Shown in pieces: positions 1-9,544 of a stretch of DNA of 13,548 bases. Positions within the stretch are counted from its first letter, which is position 1; every line of letters starts with the position of its first letter. The stretch spans positions 1-13,548 of the forward strand of contig CAIVDH010000340.1 of assembly GCA_903904635.1 (NCBI GenBank), in the 5' to 3' direction. A model generated the notes under the pieces. The model was not told where the DNA came from, ran no database searches, and worked only from the letters and a program-made list of their open reading frames with translations. Source of the DNA: an uncultured Burkholderiales bacterium. Its GTDB lineage: Bacteria; Pseudomonadota; Gammaproteobacteria; Burkholderiales; Burkholderiaceae_D. The translations under genes and the position numbers were made by a program.

Positions 1-1020
1 GAGCCGGGTACATTCAAAGATCGCGACATCATGCGCTACAACCCGCATGCGCTGATCGAAGGCATGGCCATCGGCGCGTATGCCATGGGTATTACAGTAG
101 GCTACAACTACATACACGGCGAAATCTGGGATACCTATGATCGTTTTGAAGAGGCGCTGGAAGAAGCGCGTGCTGGTGGATTTTTAGGTGACCGTATTTT
201 AGGAACCGATTTCTCTTTTCAGCTGCATGCACATCATGGTTATGGTGCTTATATCTGTGGCGAAGAAACCGCCTTGCTTGAATCCCTGGAAGGCAAAAAA
301 GGTCAGCCACGTTTCAAGCCGCCATTCCCTGCCAGCTATGGTCTGTATGGCAAGCCAACCACGATCAATAACACCGAAACATTTGCGGCAGTGCCCTTTG
401 TAATGAATCTCGGCGGCGCAGCCTATGCGGCACTGGGCAAACCCAATAATGGCGGTACCAAGATTTTTTCTGTATCCGGTGATGTGGCCCGTCCGGGAAA
501 TTATGAAGTGCCTATGGGCACACCATTTGCGGCTTTGCTGGAACTGGCCGGCGGCATGCGTGACGGCATAAAAATTAAGGCAGTTATCCCCGGCGGTTCA
601 TCCATGCCTGTGTTGACTGGTGATGTAATGATGGCCACCGACATGGATTACGATTCCATCGCCAAGGCAGGTTCCATGCTGGGTTCAGGCGCGGTGATCG
701 TCATGAATGACACACGCTGCATGGTCAAATCTTTATTGCGCCTGTCTTACTTCTACTATGAAGAATCATGCGGGCAGTGCACGCCATGTCGCGAAGGTAC
801 TGGCTGGCTATACCGCATGGTGCATCGCATAGAGCATGGCCAGGGCAGACCCGATGACCTCGACATGTTGAACACCATCGCCGATGGCATACAAGGCCGA
901 ACAATTTGCGCCCTCGGTGATGCAGCGGCAATGCCAGTGCGTGCGATGGTCAAGAATTTTACCGACGAATTTGCGTATCACATCGAACATAAACGATGCC
1001 TGGTACCAGCCTACATCTGA
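1..1020 (+). CDS. nuoF: NADH-quinone oxidoreductase subunit F, 3' part (5' end outside window)
   Basis: Peripheral-arm subunit of complex I that oxidises NADH through FMN and passes electrons to the 4Fe-4S cluster N3. The frame is open from base 1 and begins inside the family motif EPGTFKDRD, so the ATG at 31 is internal and not the start. About 90 N-terminal residues of a roughly 430-residue protein are missing. Visible in the fragment (339 residues): the FMN/NAD-site stretch [18 protein letters not shown] from residue 82, and the N3 cluster ligands in [12 protein letters not shown] (Cys257, Cys260, Cys263) with the fourth, Cys303, in TICALGD. It ends with TGA, 17 bases before nuoG. No lesion is visible in the part seen. 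The identification is very secure from motifs and neighbours. Confidence 0.97.
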   Translation, partial: EPGTFKDRDIMRYNPHALIEGMAIGAYAMGITVGYNYIHGEIWDTYDRFEEALEEARAGGFLGDRILGTDFSFQLHAHHGYGAYICGEETALLESLEGKKGQPRFKPPFPASYGLYGKPTTINNTETFAAVPFVMNLGGAAYAALGKPNNGGTKIFSVSGDVARPGNYEVPMGTPFAALLELAGGMRDGIKIKAVIPGGSSMPVLTGDVMMATDMDYDSIAKAGSMLGSGAVIVMNDTRCMVKSLLRLSYFYYEESCGQCTPCREGTGWLYRMVHRIEHGQGRPDDLDMLNTIADGIQGRTICALGDAAAMPVRAMVKNFTDEFAYHIEHKRCLVPAYI

Positions 1021-1037
1021 CAAAATAAAGCGAAGCC

Positions 1038-3371
1038 ATGGTTGAGATCGAGATAGACGGCAAAAAAGTCGAAGTGCAAGAAGGCAGTATGGTGATGGAT
1101 GCTGCCAATCGTTTAGGCACTTACATTCCTCATTTTTGCTATCACAAGAAATTGTCGATTGCGGCAAATTGCCGCATGTGTCTGGTAGAAGTAGAAAAAG
1201 CACCTAAGCCTTTACCAGCTTGTGCAACGCCGGTTGCAGCAGGCATGATCGTGCGCACCCATAGCGAAAAAGCAATCCGTGCGCAAAAAGATGTAATGCA
1301 GTTTTTACTGATTAATCATCCGCTGGATTGCCCGATTTGCGACCAAGGCGGTGAATGTCAGTTGCAGGATCTTGCTGTTGGCTATGGTCCTTCTTCATCG
1401 CACTATCAGGAAGAAAAGCGGGTAGTAGTACCTAAAGATGCAGGCCCGCTGATCTCCATGAAAGAAATGACGCGCTGCATACATTGCACACGCTGCGTCA
1501 GATTTGGTCAGGAAATCGCCGGTGTAATGGAATTCGGTATGTTGGGTCGTGGTGAGCATTCTGAGATTACGACCTTTGTCGGCAAGACAGTTGATTCCGA
1601 ATTGTCCGGTAACATGATTGATCTGTGCCCTGTCGGCGCACTGACTTCCAAACCTTTCCGCTATAGCGCCCGCACCTGGGAGCTGTCGCGTCGCAAATCT
1701 GTCAGCCCGCATGACAGCCTAGGCGCCAACCTCATCGTGCAGGTGAAGGGTGCCACCGTCATGCGTGTACTGCCATTGGAAAATGATGCAGTCAATGAAT
1801 GCTGGTTATCGGATCGTGATCGTTTTTCCTACGAAGGACTCAATAGTCCTGATCGACTGACCAAGCCCATGATCAAGCAGGGCGGGCAATGGCAGGAAAC
1901 CGACTGGCAAACAGCACTCGAATATACTGCCCACGGACTGCGCAATATCCGTCATGAACACGGTGCTGATGCGATTGCTGCATTAGCTGCGCCTTATTCA
2001 ACACTGGAAGAAATGTCGTTGTTGCAGAAGTTGGTGCGCGGACTTGGTTCTGATAATGTTGATTTCCGTCTGCGTCAGTCTGATTTTGCTCTTGATGGCA
2101 AACTGGTTCCATGGCTGGGCATGGCGATAGAAGAAGTCAGCAAGCTCAAGCGTGTATTGGTGATTGGTTCTTTCCTGCGCAAAGATCATCCGTTACTCGC
2201 GGCACGTCTGCGGCTGGCCGCGCGTAACGGTGCCAAGATCAGCGTGTTACATGCAACGGATGATGAGTTGCTCATGCCGCTGGCAAATAAATTGATCGCT
2301 GCGCCTGCTGCCTGGCTGACGCACTTAGGCGAAATTGCTGTTGCAATTGCACTAAGCAAGGGCATAACAGCCCCCGTTGAATTTGCTACTTTGCAGCCAT
2401 CTGCCACAGCCAAACAAATAGCCGCCAGTTTGCTCTCTGGCGAGCCACGTGCAATCTTCCTCGGCAATGCTGCTGCTCAGCATCCGCAGGCTTCCAGTCT
2501 GCATGCAATAGCGCAATGGATTGCTCAAAATACGGAATCTAATTTTGGTTATCTGACCGAAGCTGCCAATACCGTTGGAGGTTATCTCGCACACGCCTTG
2601 CCTGCCAAAGGTGGTAATGCAGGTGAGATGTTTGCCAAGCCGCGTAAAGCCTACGTGCTGTTGCATGCTGAGCCTGAACTCGATTGCTATGACGCGCATG
2701 CAGCGCGCGCTGCACTCAATCAGGCCGAGATGGTGATTGCCTTGTCTCCATTTGCGCACGGTGCAGAATACGCAGATGTGATGTTGCCGATCGCTCCGTT
2801 CTCTGAAACAGCAGGTACGTTCATCAATGCTGAAGGCCGCGCACAAAGCTTCAACGGCAGCGTCAAACCTTTGGGCGATACCCGTCCTGGCTGGAAGGTA
2901 TTACGTGTGTTGGCAAATCTGCTGGAGCTGCCGGGTTTTGAATATGAAACTTCAGAGCAGATTCGTACTGAAGTTCTGGGTCATGCAGATGTTAAAGAAA
3001 TCAATTTATCTTCGCGCCTCAGCAATATCGATACCTCAATAAAAATTCAGGCAGCATCTGCTTCGAGTGGTCTGCAACGTGTGGCCGATGTGCCGGTATA
3101 TTTCACTGACGCGATCGTGCGTCGTTCAGCATCGTTACAGCAAACTACCGACGCCGCTGCGCCACGGGCGTTTATTTCGGCAGCACTTGCAGACAAGCTT
3201 GGCATTGCACAAGGTAATGCGGTCAGAGTAAGTCAGGGTAGTGCGCCAGTTACGCTCACAGCCGCTATCGATGCGAACTTGCCCGCTGATGTCGTACGCA
3301 TCGCCGCAGGTCATGCATCGACTGCAGCGCTAGGCGCAATGTTTGGTTCCGTATCGGTGGAGAAAGCCTGA
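1038..3371 (+). CDS. nuoG: NADH-quinone oxidoreductase subunit G
   Basis: Large iron-sulfur subunit of the complex I peripheral arm, carrying electrons from NuoE/F toward NuoI. At 777 residues it has the usual length. An N-terminal 2Fe-2S ferredoxin domain has ligands Cys34, Cys45, Cys48 and Cys62. Cluster N5 has His94, Cys98, Cys101 and Cys107 ([14 protein letters not shown]). Cluster N4 has Cys147, Cys150, Cys153 and Cys197 (LCPVGAL). From about residue 220 onward it is the molybdopterin-oxidoreductase-like domain, which holds no cofactor in complex I. The region where E. coli and Thermus carry extra N7 cysteines reads [11 protein letters not shown] here, so N7 is absent, as in many proteobacteria and mitochondria. 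The ATG at 1038 follows a weak purine stretch (AAGCGAAG). The stop overlaps the nuoH start by one base (TGATG), which suggests translational coupling. Confidence 0.97.
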   Translation: MVEIEIDGKKVEVQEGSMVMDAANRLGTYIPHFCYHKKLSIAANCRMCLVEVEKAPKPLPACATPVAAGMIVRTHSEKAIRAQKDVMQFLLINHPLDCPICDQGGECQLQDLAVGYGPSSSHYQEEKRVVVPKDAGPLISMKEMTRCIHCTRCVRFGQEIAGVMEFGMLGRGEHSEITTFVGKTVDSELSGNMIDLCPVGALTSKPFRYSARTWELSRRKSVSPHDSLGANLIVQVKGATVMRVLPLENDAVNECWLSDRDRFSYEGLNSPDRLTKPMIKQGGQWQETDWQTALEYTAHGLRNIRHEHGADAIAALAAPYSTLEEMSLLQKLVRGLGSDNVDFRLRQSDFALDGKLVPWLGMAIEEVSKLKRVLVIGSFLRKDHPLLAARLRLAARNGAKISVLHATDDELLMPLANKLIAAPAAWLTHLGEIAVAIALSKGITAPVEFATLQPSATAKQIAASLLSGEPRAIFLGNAAAQHPQASSLHAIAQWIAQNTESNFGYLTEAANTVGGYLAHALPAKGGNAGEMFAKPRKAYVLLHAEPELDCYDAHAARAALNQAEMVIALSPFAHGAEYADVMLPIAPFSETAGTFINAEGRAQSFNGSVKPLGDTRPGWKVLRVLANLLELPGFEYETSEQIRTEVLGHADVKEINLSSRLSNIDTSIKIQAASASSGLQRVADVPVYFTDAIVRRSASLQQTTDAAAPRAFISAALADKLGIAQGNAVRVSQGSAPVTLTAAIDANLPADVVRIAAGHASTAALGAMFGSVSVEKA

Positions 3372-4438
3372 TGGACGACTTGCTCACTAATCTCACCAGC
3401 ACAGGCAGTAGCCTGTTGGGCGTGTATTGGCCTGTGCTCTGGAATCTGATCAAAATTATCGCCATCGTGCTGCCGGTGATGGGCTGCGTAGCGTATCTCA
3501 CTTTATGGGAACGCAAAATGATAGGTTGGATGCATGTCCGCCTGGGGCCCAATCGCGTAGGTCCAGCTGGTTTGTTGCAGCCTATCGCTGATGCATTGAA
3601 GTTGCTGCTAAAAGAAATCGTAGTGCCTGCAAAAGCAAGTAAGGCGTTATTTGTGATCGCACCTGTAATGACGATCATGCCAGCCTTAGCCGCATGGTCT
3701 GTCATTCCATTTGGACCTGATCGTGTGCTGGCCAATGTCAATGCAGGTCTGTTGTTTGTGATGGCCATCACATCAATGGAAGTGTATGGCGTGATCATTG
3801 CTGGCTGGGCTTCAAATTCCAAATACGCATTTTTAGGTGCAATGCGTGCTTCGGCGCAGATGGTTTCGTATGAAATCGCGATGGGTTTTGTATTGGTAAT
3901 CGTATTGATGGTGTCGGGTAGTCTGAATCTGTCTGAAATAGTCGCAGGTCAGACCCGTGGCATGTTTGCCGACATGGGATTAAATTTCCTGTCCTGGAAC
4001 TGGTTGCCGTTGTTGCCTATGTTTGTGGTCTACATCATTTCAGGTATCGCCGAGACAGCGCGTCATCCTTTTGACGTGGTTGAGGGAGAGTCTGAAATCG
4101 TAGCCGGACACATGGTCGAATATTCGGGTATGTCGTTTGCGATGTTCTTCCTTGCTGAATACGCGAACATGATACTGATTTCGATTTTAGCTACGCTGAT
4201 GTTTTTGGGTGGATGGAGTTCGCCGCTGGCGGTGCTGGATTTTGTGCCTGGCTGGATCTGGTTGGGTATTAAAACATTTTTAGTGGTATCGATTTTTATC
4301 TGGGTGCGTGCTTCATTTCCGCGTTATCGCTTTGACCAGATCATGCGCCTGGGCTGGAAAGTATTTATTCCGCTGACCCTGGTCTATCTGATCATCGTTG
4401 CGATTTGGATGCACACCCCCTTGAATATTTGGAAATAA
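3371..4438 (+). CDS. nuoH: NADH-quinone oxidoreductase subunit H
   Basis: Inner-membrane subunit at the base of the peripheral arm. With NuoB/D it forms the quinone chamber and starts the chain of charged residues that couples quinone reduction to proton pumping. The 355-residue hydrophobic protein fits the eight-helix family. Diagnostic stretches are GPNRVGP at 59-65, SYEIAMG with Glu168 (counterpart of E. coli Glu157 as I recall), and RHPFD at 231-235 followed by the acidic loop [11 protein letters not shown]. The start ATG shares its A with the nuoG TGA. It ends with TAA. The 50-base gap to nuoI is the widest among the early genes and holds only the nuoI ribosome binding site. Confidence 0.97.
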   Translation: MDDLLTNLTSTGSSLLGVYWPVLWNLIKIIAIVLPVMGCVAYLTLWERKMIGWMHVRLGPNRVGPAGLLQPIADALKLLLKEIVVPAKASKALFVIAPVMTIMPALAAWSVIPFGPDRVLANVNAGLLFVMAITSMEVYGVIIAGWASNSKYAFLGAMRASAQMVSYEIAMGFVLVIVLMVSGSLNLSEIVAGQTRGMFADMGLNFLSWNWLPLLPMFVVYIISGIAETARHPFDVVEGESEIVAGHMVEYSGMSFAMFFLAEYANMILISILATLMFLGGWSSPLAVLDFVPGWIWLGIKTFLVVSIFIWVRASFPRYRFDQIMRLGWKVFIPLTLVYLIIVAIWMHTPLNIWK

Positions 4439-4488
4439 ACCTGTCGCAAGACAAATGATGATTAGTTGTTTAGATGATTAAGGGCTGA

Positions 4489-4983
4489 ATGCAAATGGAA
4501 GCCATCAAAGATTTCTTAGGAAGCCTGATGTTGCGCGAGCTGTTCAAGGGCCTGGCCCTGACAGGCAGGTATATGTTCGCGCGCAAAATAACGATACAGT
4601 TCCCTGAAGAAAAGACACCGCAATCGCCACGTTTTCGTGGCTTGCATGCATTGCGTCGTTATCCCAATGGTGAAGAGCGCTGCATCGCCTGCAAACTATG
4701 CGAAGCAGTCTGTCCGGCTATGGCAATTACGATTGAATCCGAACAAAGAGATGACGGTTCACGCCGCACTACGCGTTACGATATTGATCTGACCAAATGT
4801 ATCTTCTGCGGCTTCTGCGAAGAGTCATGCCCGGTTGATTCCATCGTCGAGACGCACATACTCGAATACCACGGCGAAAAACGCGGCGATCTCTACTACA
4901 CAAAAGACATGCTGCTGGCAGTTGGTGATCGTTATGAAAACGAAATCGCTGCAAACCGTGCGGCTGACGCACGCTATCGCTGA
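4489..4983 (+). CDS. nuoI: NADH-quinone oxidoreductase subunit I (8Fe ferredoxin type)
   Basis: Carries clusters N6a and N6b, which link NuoG to the last cluster, N2, in NuoB. The 164-residue protein has two CxxCxxCxxxCP motifs: Cys65/68/71/75 ([12 protein letters not shown]) and Cys104/107/110/114 ([12 protein letters not shown]). An amphipathic N-terminal segment sits at the membrane. The start is ambiguous. ATG 4489 lies 4 bases after AAGGG (4480-4484), while ATG 4495 lies 10 bases after it and gives MEAIKDFLG, the N-terminus I would expect for betaproteobacterial homologues. The two differ by only two residues. It ends with TGA, and nuoJ starts 7 bases later. Confidence 0.96.
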   Translation: MQMEAIKDFLGSLMLRELFKGLALTGRYMFARKITIQFPEEKTPQSPRFRGLHALRRYPNGEERCIACKLCEAVCPAMAITIESEQRDDGSRRTTRYDIDLTKCIFCGFCEESCPVDSIVETHILEYHGEKRGDLYYTKDMLLAVGDRYENEIAANRAADARYR

Positions 4984-4990
4984 GAAAAAT

Positions 4991-5623
4991 ATGGAATTCA
5001 CCACTGTACTTTTTTATGCATTTTCCGCGCTGCTGATTTTCGCTGCAGTGCGCGTAATCACCGACGGCAATCCAGTCCATGCAGCGTTATTTTTAATCTT
5101 GTCTTTTTTCTCGGCAGCCGGACTCTGGATGTTGCTGCAGGCAGAGTTTCTCGCCATTGTGCTCGTGTTGGTCTATGTCGGCGCCGTGATGGTGTTATTT
5201 CTGTTTGTGGTCATGATGCTAGATATTGACATCGCAAAAATGCGCGCAGGCTTCTGGGGTAATTTGCCGCTGGCTACATTTGTCGGGGTGATTATTGCAT
5301 TGGAGATGTCGGCAATTCTGCTGCGCAGTTTCATCGGACAAGATGGCAGTGTTCCCGCAGGCTCCGCCATGATTGGCGATACGCGTGAGCTGGGCAAATT
5401 GATTTATACCCAATATCTGTATGCATTCGAAATCGCAGCGATTATTTTGCTCGCAGCGATCGTGGCTGCCGTTGCATTGACACTGCGTCGTCGTAAAGAT
5501 ATTAAATATTTTGATCCGGCAGATGCAGTCAAAGTTAAGCGCAGCGATCGCGTACGCATCGTCAGTATGGCGTCGGAATCCTCACGCGCCACTGCGCCTG
5601 CCAGTAACACTGAAAAAGAATAA
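4991..5623 (+). CDS. nuoJ: NADH-quinone oxidoreductase subunit J
   Basis: Membrane subunit next to NuoH, NuoA and NuoK; its third helix takes part in the coupling movement of complex I. I place the start at ATG 4991 (MEFTTVLFYAFSALL), giving 210 residues and a 7-base gap after nuoI. The same frame is open back to 4835, but that part lies inside nuoI and reads as non-family, charged sequence. The hydrophobic core shows about five helices. The conserved stretch VYVGAVMVLFLFVVMMLD follows helix 2, with Tyr62 probably the counterpart of E. coli Tyr59. The cytoplasmic-type tail from about residue 160 is charged (RRRKD) and variable. It ends with TAA, whose last bases form part of AAGG, the likely ribosome binding site for nuoK. 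Confidence 0.96.
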   Translation: MEFTTVLFYAFSALLIFAAVRVITDGNPVHAALFLILSFFSAAGLWMLLQAEFLAIVLVLVYVGAVMVLFLFVVMMLDIDIAKMRAGFWGNLPLATFVGVIIALEMSAILLRSFIGQDGSVPAGSAMIGDTRELGKLIYTQYLYAFEIAAIILLAAIVAAVALTLRRRKDIKYFDPADAVKVKRSDRVRIVSMASESSRATAPASNTEKE

Positions 5624-5632
5624 GGCCAGACC

Positions 5633-5941
5633 GTGAACCTGACTCTCACACATTTTCTGATACTGGGCGCAATACTTTTTGCGATCTCAGTCGTTGGTAT
5701 TTTTCTGAACCGTAAAAATATCATCGTGCTGTTAATGGCTATTGAATTAATGCTCTTGGCCGTGAACATGAATTTCGTCGCCTTCTCACATTACCTGGGC
5801 GATGCGAGTGGCCAGATATTCGTGTTTTTCATACTGACCGTAGCTGCCGCTGAATCGGCAATCGGGCTAGCTATTCTTGTGGTGCTGTTCCGTAATCTCG
5901 ACACCATTGATGTCGAAGAACTAGACAGCCTCAAGGGTTAA
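5633..5941 (+). CDS. nuoK: NADH-quinone oxidoreductase subunit K
   Basis: Small membrane subunit (102 residues, the family length; three helices) homologous to MrpC antiporter subunits and part of the proton path between NuoJ and NuoN. The two essential buried glutamates are present: Glu38 in AIELML and Glu74 in [10 protein letters not shown], matching E. coli Glu36 and Glu72 with a constant offset of two. It starts with GTG at 5633, preceded by AAGG at 5622-5625 overlapping the nuoJ stop. No in-frame ATG nearby would give a full-length protein. It ends with TAA, 25 bases before nuoL. Confidence 0.96.
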   Translation: MNLTLTHFLILGAILFAISVVGIFLNRKNIIVLLMAIELMLLAVNMNFVAFSHYLGDASGQIFVFFILTVAAAESAIGLAILVVLFRNLDTIDVEELDSLKG

Positions 5942-5966
5942 TTACAAAACAAGGACAAGATTCATC

Positions 5967-7988
5967 ATGGCCGGGCAACTTAATCCCAATCTGCTGTTGG
6001 TCGTACCCTTGGCACCGCTGGCCGGTTCTGCCATTGCGGGTCTGTTCGGCACGCGTTTTTTTGGCAACCTGATCGGACGCACTGCGTCACATACCGTCAC
6101 CATACTAGGCGTGTTGATCGCTTTTTTGATCTCGGCTCAAACGCTGATGTTAGTGATGGATGGTGCTACCTATAACGGCACGCTGTATACCTGGATGAAG
6201 GTAGGTACTCTGAAGATGGAGATCGGCTTCTTAGTCGATAGCCTGACCGCGATGATGATGTGTGTGGTCACCTTCGTGTCGCTGATGGTACACATCTACA
6301 CTATAGGTTATATGCAAGATGATGAAGGCTATAACCGCTTCTTCTCTTACATCTCATTGTTTACTTTTGCGATGTTGATGCTGGTAATGAGCAATAACTT
6401 CCTGCAGCTGTTCTTTGGCTGGGAAGCAGTTGGTCTGGTGTCGTATTTGCTGATTGGTTTCTGGTTCAAGCGTCCTACGGCAATTTTTGCCAACATGAAG
6501 GCTTTTCTGGTTAACCGTGTGGGTGACTTCGGATTCATACTGGGCATAGGCCTCTTGCTCGCTTATGCCGGCTCCATGAATTATGCAGAGGTGTTCGCCA
6601 AACGTGAAGAAATCGCGCTGCTGACACTGCCGGGCACGGATTGGATGCTGATCACTGTCGCTTGTATATGCTTGTTTATCGGTGCGATGGGTAAGTCAGC
6701 GCAATTTCCTTTGCATGTATGGTTGCCTGATTCCATGGAAGGTCCAACACCAATCTCTGCGTTGATTCATGCTGCAACGATGGTCACAGCAGGCATATTT
6801 ATGGTGGCGCGTATGTCGCCATTGTTTGAGCTCTCCGATACCGCACTTTCATTTGTGCTCGTGATCGGATCAATTACTGCGTTGTTCATGGGCTTTCTGG
6901 GCATCATACAAAATGACATTAAGCGCGTGGTCGCTTACTCGACGTTGTCACAGCTGGGCTACATGACAGTTGCGCTAGGCGCGTCGGCGTATTCAGTCGC
7001 GGTTTTTCATTTAATGACCCATGCTTTCTTTAAGGCCTTGTTATTCCTGGGTGCTGGTGCAGTCATCATAGGGATGCATCATGACCAGGATATTCGCAAC
7101 ATGGGCGGCTTGCGTAAATACATGCCCATCACCTGGATTACCGCGCTGTTGGGTTCGCTGGCGCTAATAGGTACCCCATTCTTTTCGGGTTTTTTATCGA
7201 AAGACAGCATCATATAAGCTGTACTTGCGACGCATATCTGGGGTAGTAGTTTTGCAAACTTTGCGGTGTTGGCCGGTGTGTTTGTAACGGCGTTTTATTC
7301 CTTCCGCATGTATTTCCTGGTGTTCCATGGCAAAGAGCGTTTTGGACTAGCGCATCATCATGATGGCCATGATGCACATGGCGATCATCATCACGGACTA
7401 GCGCCGGGCGAGAAGCCACATGAAGCGCCTTGGGTCGTGACTTTGCCGCTGGTACTACTGGCTATTCCTTCCGTCCTGATAGGCTATGTCGCTATTGGCC
7501 CTATGCTCCATGGCGATTTCTTCAAGGGCGTCATCTACGTTAGTGATAAACATCCGGCAATGGCAGAGATCACCGAAGCCTTCCACGGTGCCAAGGCTAT
7601 GGGCATGCATGCATTTACTTCATTGCCTTTCATACTGGCGCTGCTCGGCGTGGTATCAGCCTGGTATTGCACGTTGATTAATCCGCGTGTGCCGGCGTGG
7701 TTCCAGTCCAAATTTAGTGGTGTCTATACGCTGCTCGATAACAAGTACTATATGGATAAAATCAATGATGTTGTTTTTGCTGGTGGTGCGCGCTTGTTGG
7801 GCGGTGGCTTTTCCAATGTTGGTGACCGTAGCCTGATTGACGGATTGATCGTCAACGGCAGCGCGCGCGCAGTGGGCTGGTTCTCAACTGTGACGCGCAC
7901 TTTCCAGACCGGTTACATCTATCACTATGCATTCACGATGATCGTTGCGATAGCCCTGTATCTGGGTTACCTGCTAATGCATTCCTGA
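5967..7988 (+). pseudogene. nuoL: NADH-quinone oxidoreductase subunit L, interrupted by one in-frame stop
   Basis: Distal proton-pumping, antiporter-like subunit of complex I. Read through one TAA at 7215-7217, the frame is 673 residues of normal family sequence. Without readthrough it stops at 416. The start ATG 5967 follows AAGGA at 5951-5955. Pump residues are visible: Glu153 in GWEAVG, Lys243 in MGKSAQFP and Lys412 in GFLSKDSII, at steady offsets from E. coli Glu144, Lys229 and Lys399. The stop falls four residues after Lys412. It removes the last helices and the long lateral helix that braces NuoM and NuoN. Downstream codons resume family sequence at once (AVLATHIWG, then YSFRMYFLVFHGKERFG), including a His-rich loop, and end with TGA at 7988. 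There is no frameshift and no good restart signal. It could be a true nonsense mutation or a sequencing or assembly error. Confidence 0.9.
7215..7217 (+). other. Premature in-frame TAA inside nuoL
   Basis: The codon after SKDSII is TAA. In NuoL homologues as I know them, this place is usually an acidic residue, as in SKDSIIEAV. GAA to TAA is a single G-to-T change. Reading continues in the same frame for 257 more codons of recognisable NuoL. TAA ends nuoH, nuoJ, nuoK, nuoM and rne in this window, so the codon is not reassigned here. I see no selenocysteine-type or other recoding hairpin next to it. Confidence 0.93.
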
Positions 7989-8030
7989 TCCGATCACTGC
8001 ACTTTCACGAATCAATAAAAAATAATCATC

Positions 8031-9521
8031 ATGCCGTCAACCATTCCTTTTCTGAGTTTGGCAATCTGGGTGCCGATTGCATTTGGCATACTTGTGCTGG
8101 CTGTCGGACGTGATGACAGAGCAGAGCAGACACGCGTGCTCGCACTAGTCGGTGCGCTGATCAGTTTGCTCATTACCTTGCCACTGGTGTCAGGTTTTGA
8201 TGCTGCTGCGCATGGTATGCAGTTTGTAGAAAAAACACCATGGATAGGCCGCTTCAATATTTTCTATGCGCTGGGTATAGATGGTATTTCGCTCTGGTTT
8301 GTGCCGCTGACAGCGTTTATAACCGTCATCGTCGTGATCGCAGGCTGGGAAGTGATACAACAGCGCGTCTCGCAGTACATGGGAGCCTTTCTGATCTTGT
8401 CCGGTGCAATGATCGGTGTGTTTTGTGCGCTTGATGGACTGCTCTTTTATGTGTTTTTTGAAGCTACGCTGATTCCGATGTTCATCATCATCGGCGTATG
8501 GGGTGGGCCCAAGCGCGTCTATGCAGCGATTAAGTTTTTCCTTTATACCTTCCTCGGCTCTTTGCTGATGTTGGTGGCGCTGATTTACTTGTATTTTCAG
8601 GCCGGTGGCAGCTTCGATATTCTCGCCTGGCATAAGTTGCCTTTGCCTTTGGCCACGCAGACTTTTCTCTTCCTTGCATTTTTAATGGCGTTCGCAGTCA
8701 AAGTGCCTATGTGGCCAGTTCATACTTGGCTGCCTGATGCCCACGTAGAGGCACCTACCGGCGGCTCGGTGGTGTTGGCTGCAATCATGTTAAAGCTGGG
8801 CGGTTATGGCTTTCTGCGCTTCTCGCTTCCTATTGCGCCAGATGCCAGCCATAGCTTGTCGGGAATGATGATTGCGTTGTCCCTGATCGCCGTGATCTAT
8901 ATTGGTCTGGTCGCGCTGGTGCAGGCTGACATGAAAAAGCTGGTCGCTTATTCATCGATTGCGCATATGGGTTTCGTTACCCTGGGCTTTTTCATGTTTG
9001 GTGAAATGGCTGTTCAGGGCGCGGTGATGCAAATGATTTCGCACGGCTTTGTTTCTGGCGCGATGTTCCTTTGCATTGGTGTGCTGTATGACCGCTTACA
9101 CACGCGTGAAATTGCCCAATACGGTGGCGTGATTAATACCATGCCACGGTTTGCTGCGATGTTTGTATTGTTCTCATTGGCCAATGCGGGCTTGCCTGCA
9201 ACCTCCGGGTTCATCGGTGAATTCATGGTCATATTGGGTGCCGTGAAATTTAATTTCTGGATTGGTATGGCAGCGGCTACAGCGCTAATACTCGGTGCGG
9301 CTTATTCGCTGTGGCTGGTCAAGCGCGTAATATTCGGCGAAGTCAGAAATCCTCACGTGGCGACGATGGAAGATTTGACGATGCGTGAATTTTTTATGTT
9401 GGGTGTGCTGGCCGTTGCGGTGTTATGGATGGGCGTGTATCCCGCGCCATTTACCGATGCGATGCAGACCTCGGTTTCTGATCTGCTCCAGCATGTCGAA
9501 ATCAGCAAAATCCCACAATAA
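8031..9521 (+). CDS. nuoM: NADH-quinone oxidoreductase subunit M
   Basis: Middle antiporter-like proton-pumping subunit of complex I, 496 residues and about fourteen helices. Channel residues are in place: Glu144 in [10 protein letters not shown] (same number as in E. coli), Lys224 in [19 protein letters not shown], a further lysine in IMLKLGGYG, and Glu397 in [11 protein letters not shown], equivalent to the E. coli C-terminal channel Glu407 as I recall. The ATG at 8031 is 42 bases after nuoL. The gap is AT-rich (AATAAAAAATAATC) and lacks a clear Shine-Dalgarno sequence, so translation may depend on ribosomes finishing nuoL. In that case the nuoL stop could lower nuoM expression. It ends with TAA. 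The gene is intact. Confidence 0.97.
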   Translation: MPSTIPFLSLAIWVPIAFGILVLAVGRDDRAEQTRVLALVGALISLLITLPLVSGFDAAAHGMQFVEKTPWIGRFNIFYALGIDGISLWFVPLTAFITVIVVIAGWEVIQQRVSQYMGAFLILSGAMIGVFCALDGLLFYVFFEATLIPMFIIIGVWGGPKRVYAAIKFFLYTFLGSLLMLVALIYLYFQAGGSFDILAWHKLPLPLATQTFLFLAFLMAFAVKVPMWPVHTWLPDAHVEAPTGGSVVLAAIMLKLGGYGFLRFSLPIAPDASHSLSGMMIALSLIAVIYIGLVALVQADMKKLVAYSSIAHMGFVTLGFFMFGEMAVQGAVMQMISHGFVSGAMFLCIGVLYDRLHTREIAQYGGVINTMPRFAAMFVLFSLANAGLPATSGFIGEFMVILGAVKFNFWIGMAAATALILGAAYSLWLVKRVIFGEVRNPHVATMEDLTMREFFMLGVLAVAVLWMGVYPAPFTDAMQTSVSDLLQHVEISKIPQ

Positions 9522-9544
9522 GTTACAGGCGAAGGCAGCCAAGT

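Noticed and set aside
808..1203. 131-residue open frame on the - strand
   Set aside because: It is antisense to the end of nuoF and the start of nuoG and has no recognisable domain.
3265..3822. 185-residue open frame on the - strand
   Set aside because: It is antisense to the nuoG/nuoH junction, both of which are clearly coding. Its composition fits a mirror of those codons and it has no family features.
4439..4488. Regulatory element in the nuoH-nuoI gap
   Set aside because: The 50 bases contain direct GATGAT-like words but no stable inverted repeat. Only the AAGGG ribosome binding site is supported.
4835..4990. A longer nuoJ starting upstream at 4835
   Set aside because: The extension lies inside nuoI, is charged and unlike NuoJ, while ATG 4991 gives the normal family N-terminus and a 7-base gap.
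7266..7988. A separate 240-residue protein starting at GTG 7266 (second half of NuoL)
   Set aside because: It is in the same frame as the upstream nuoL part and family sequence starts immediately after the TAA, before 7266. There is no ribosome binding site in front of 7266, so it is the 3' half of one broken gene.
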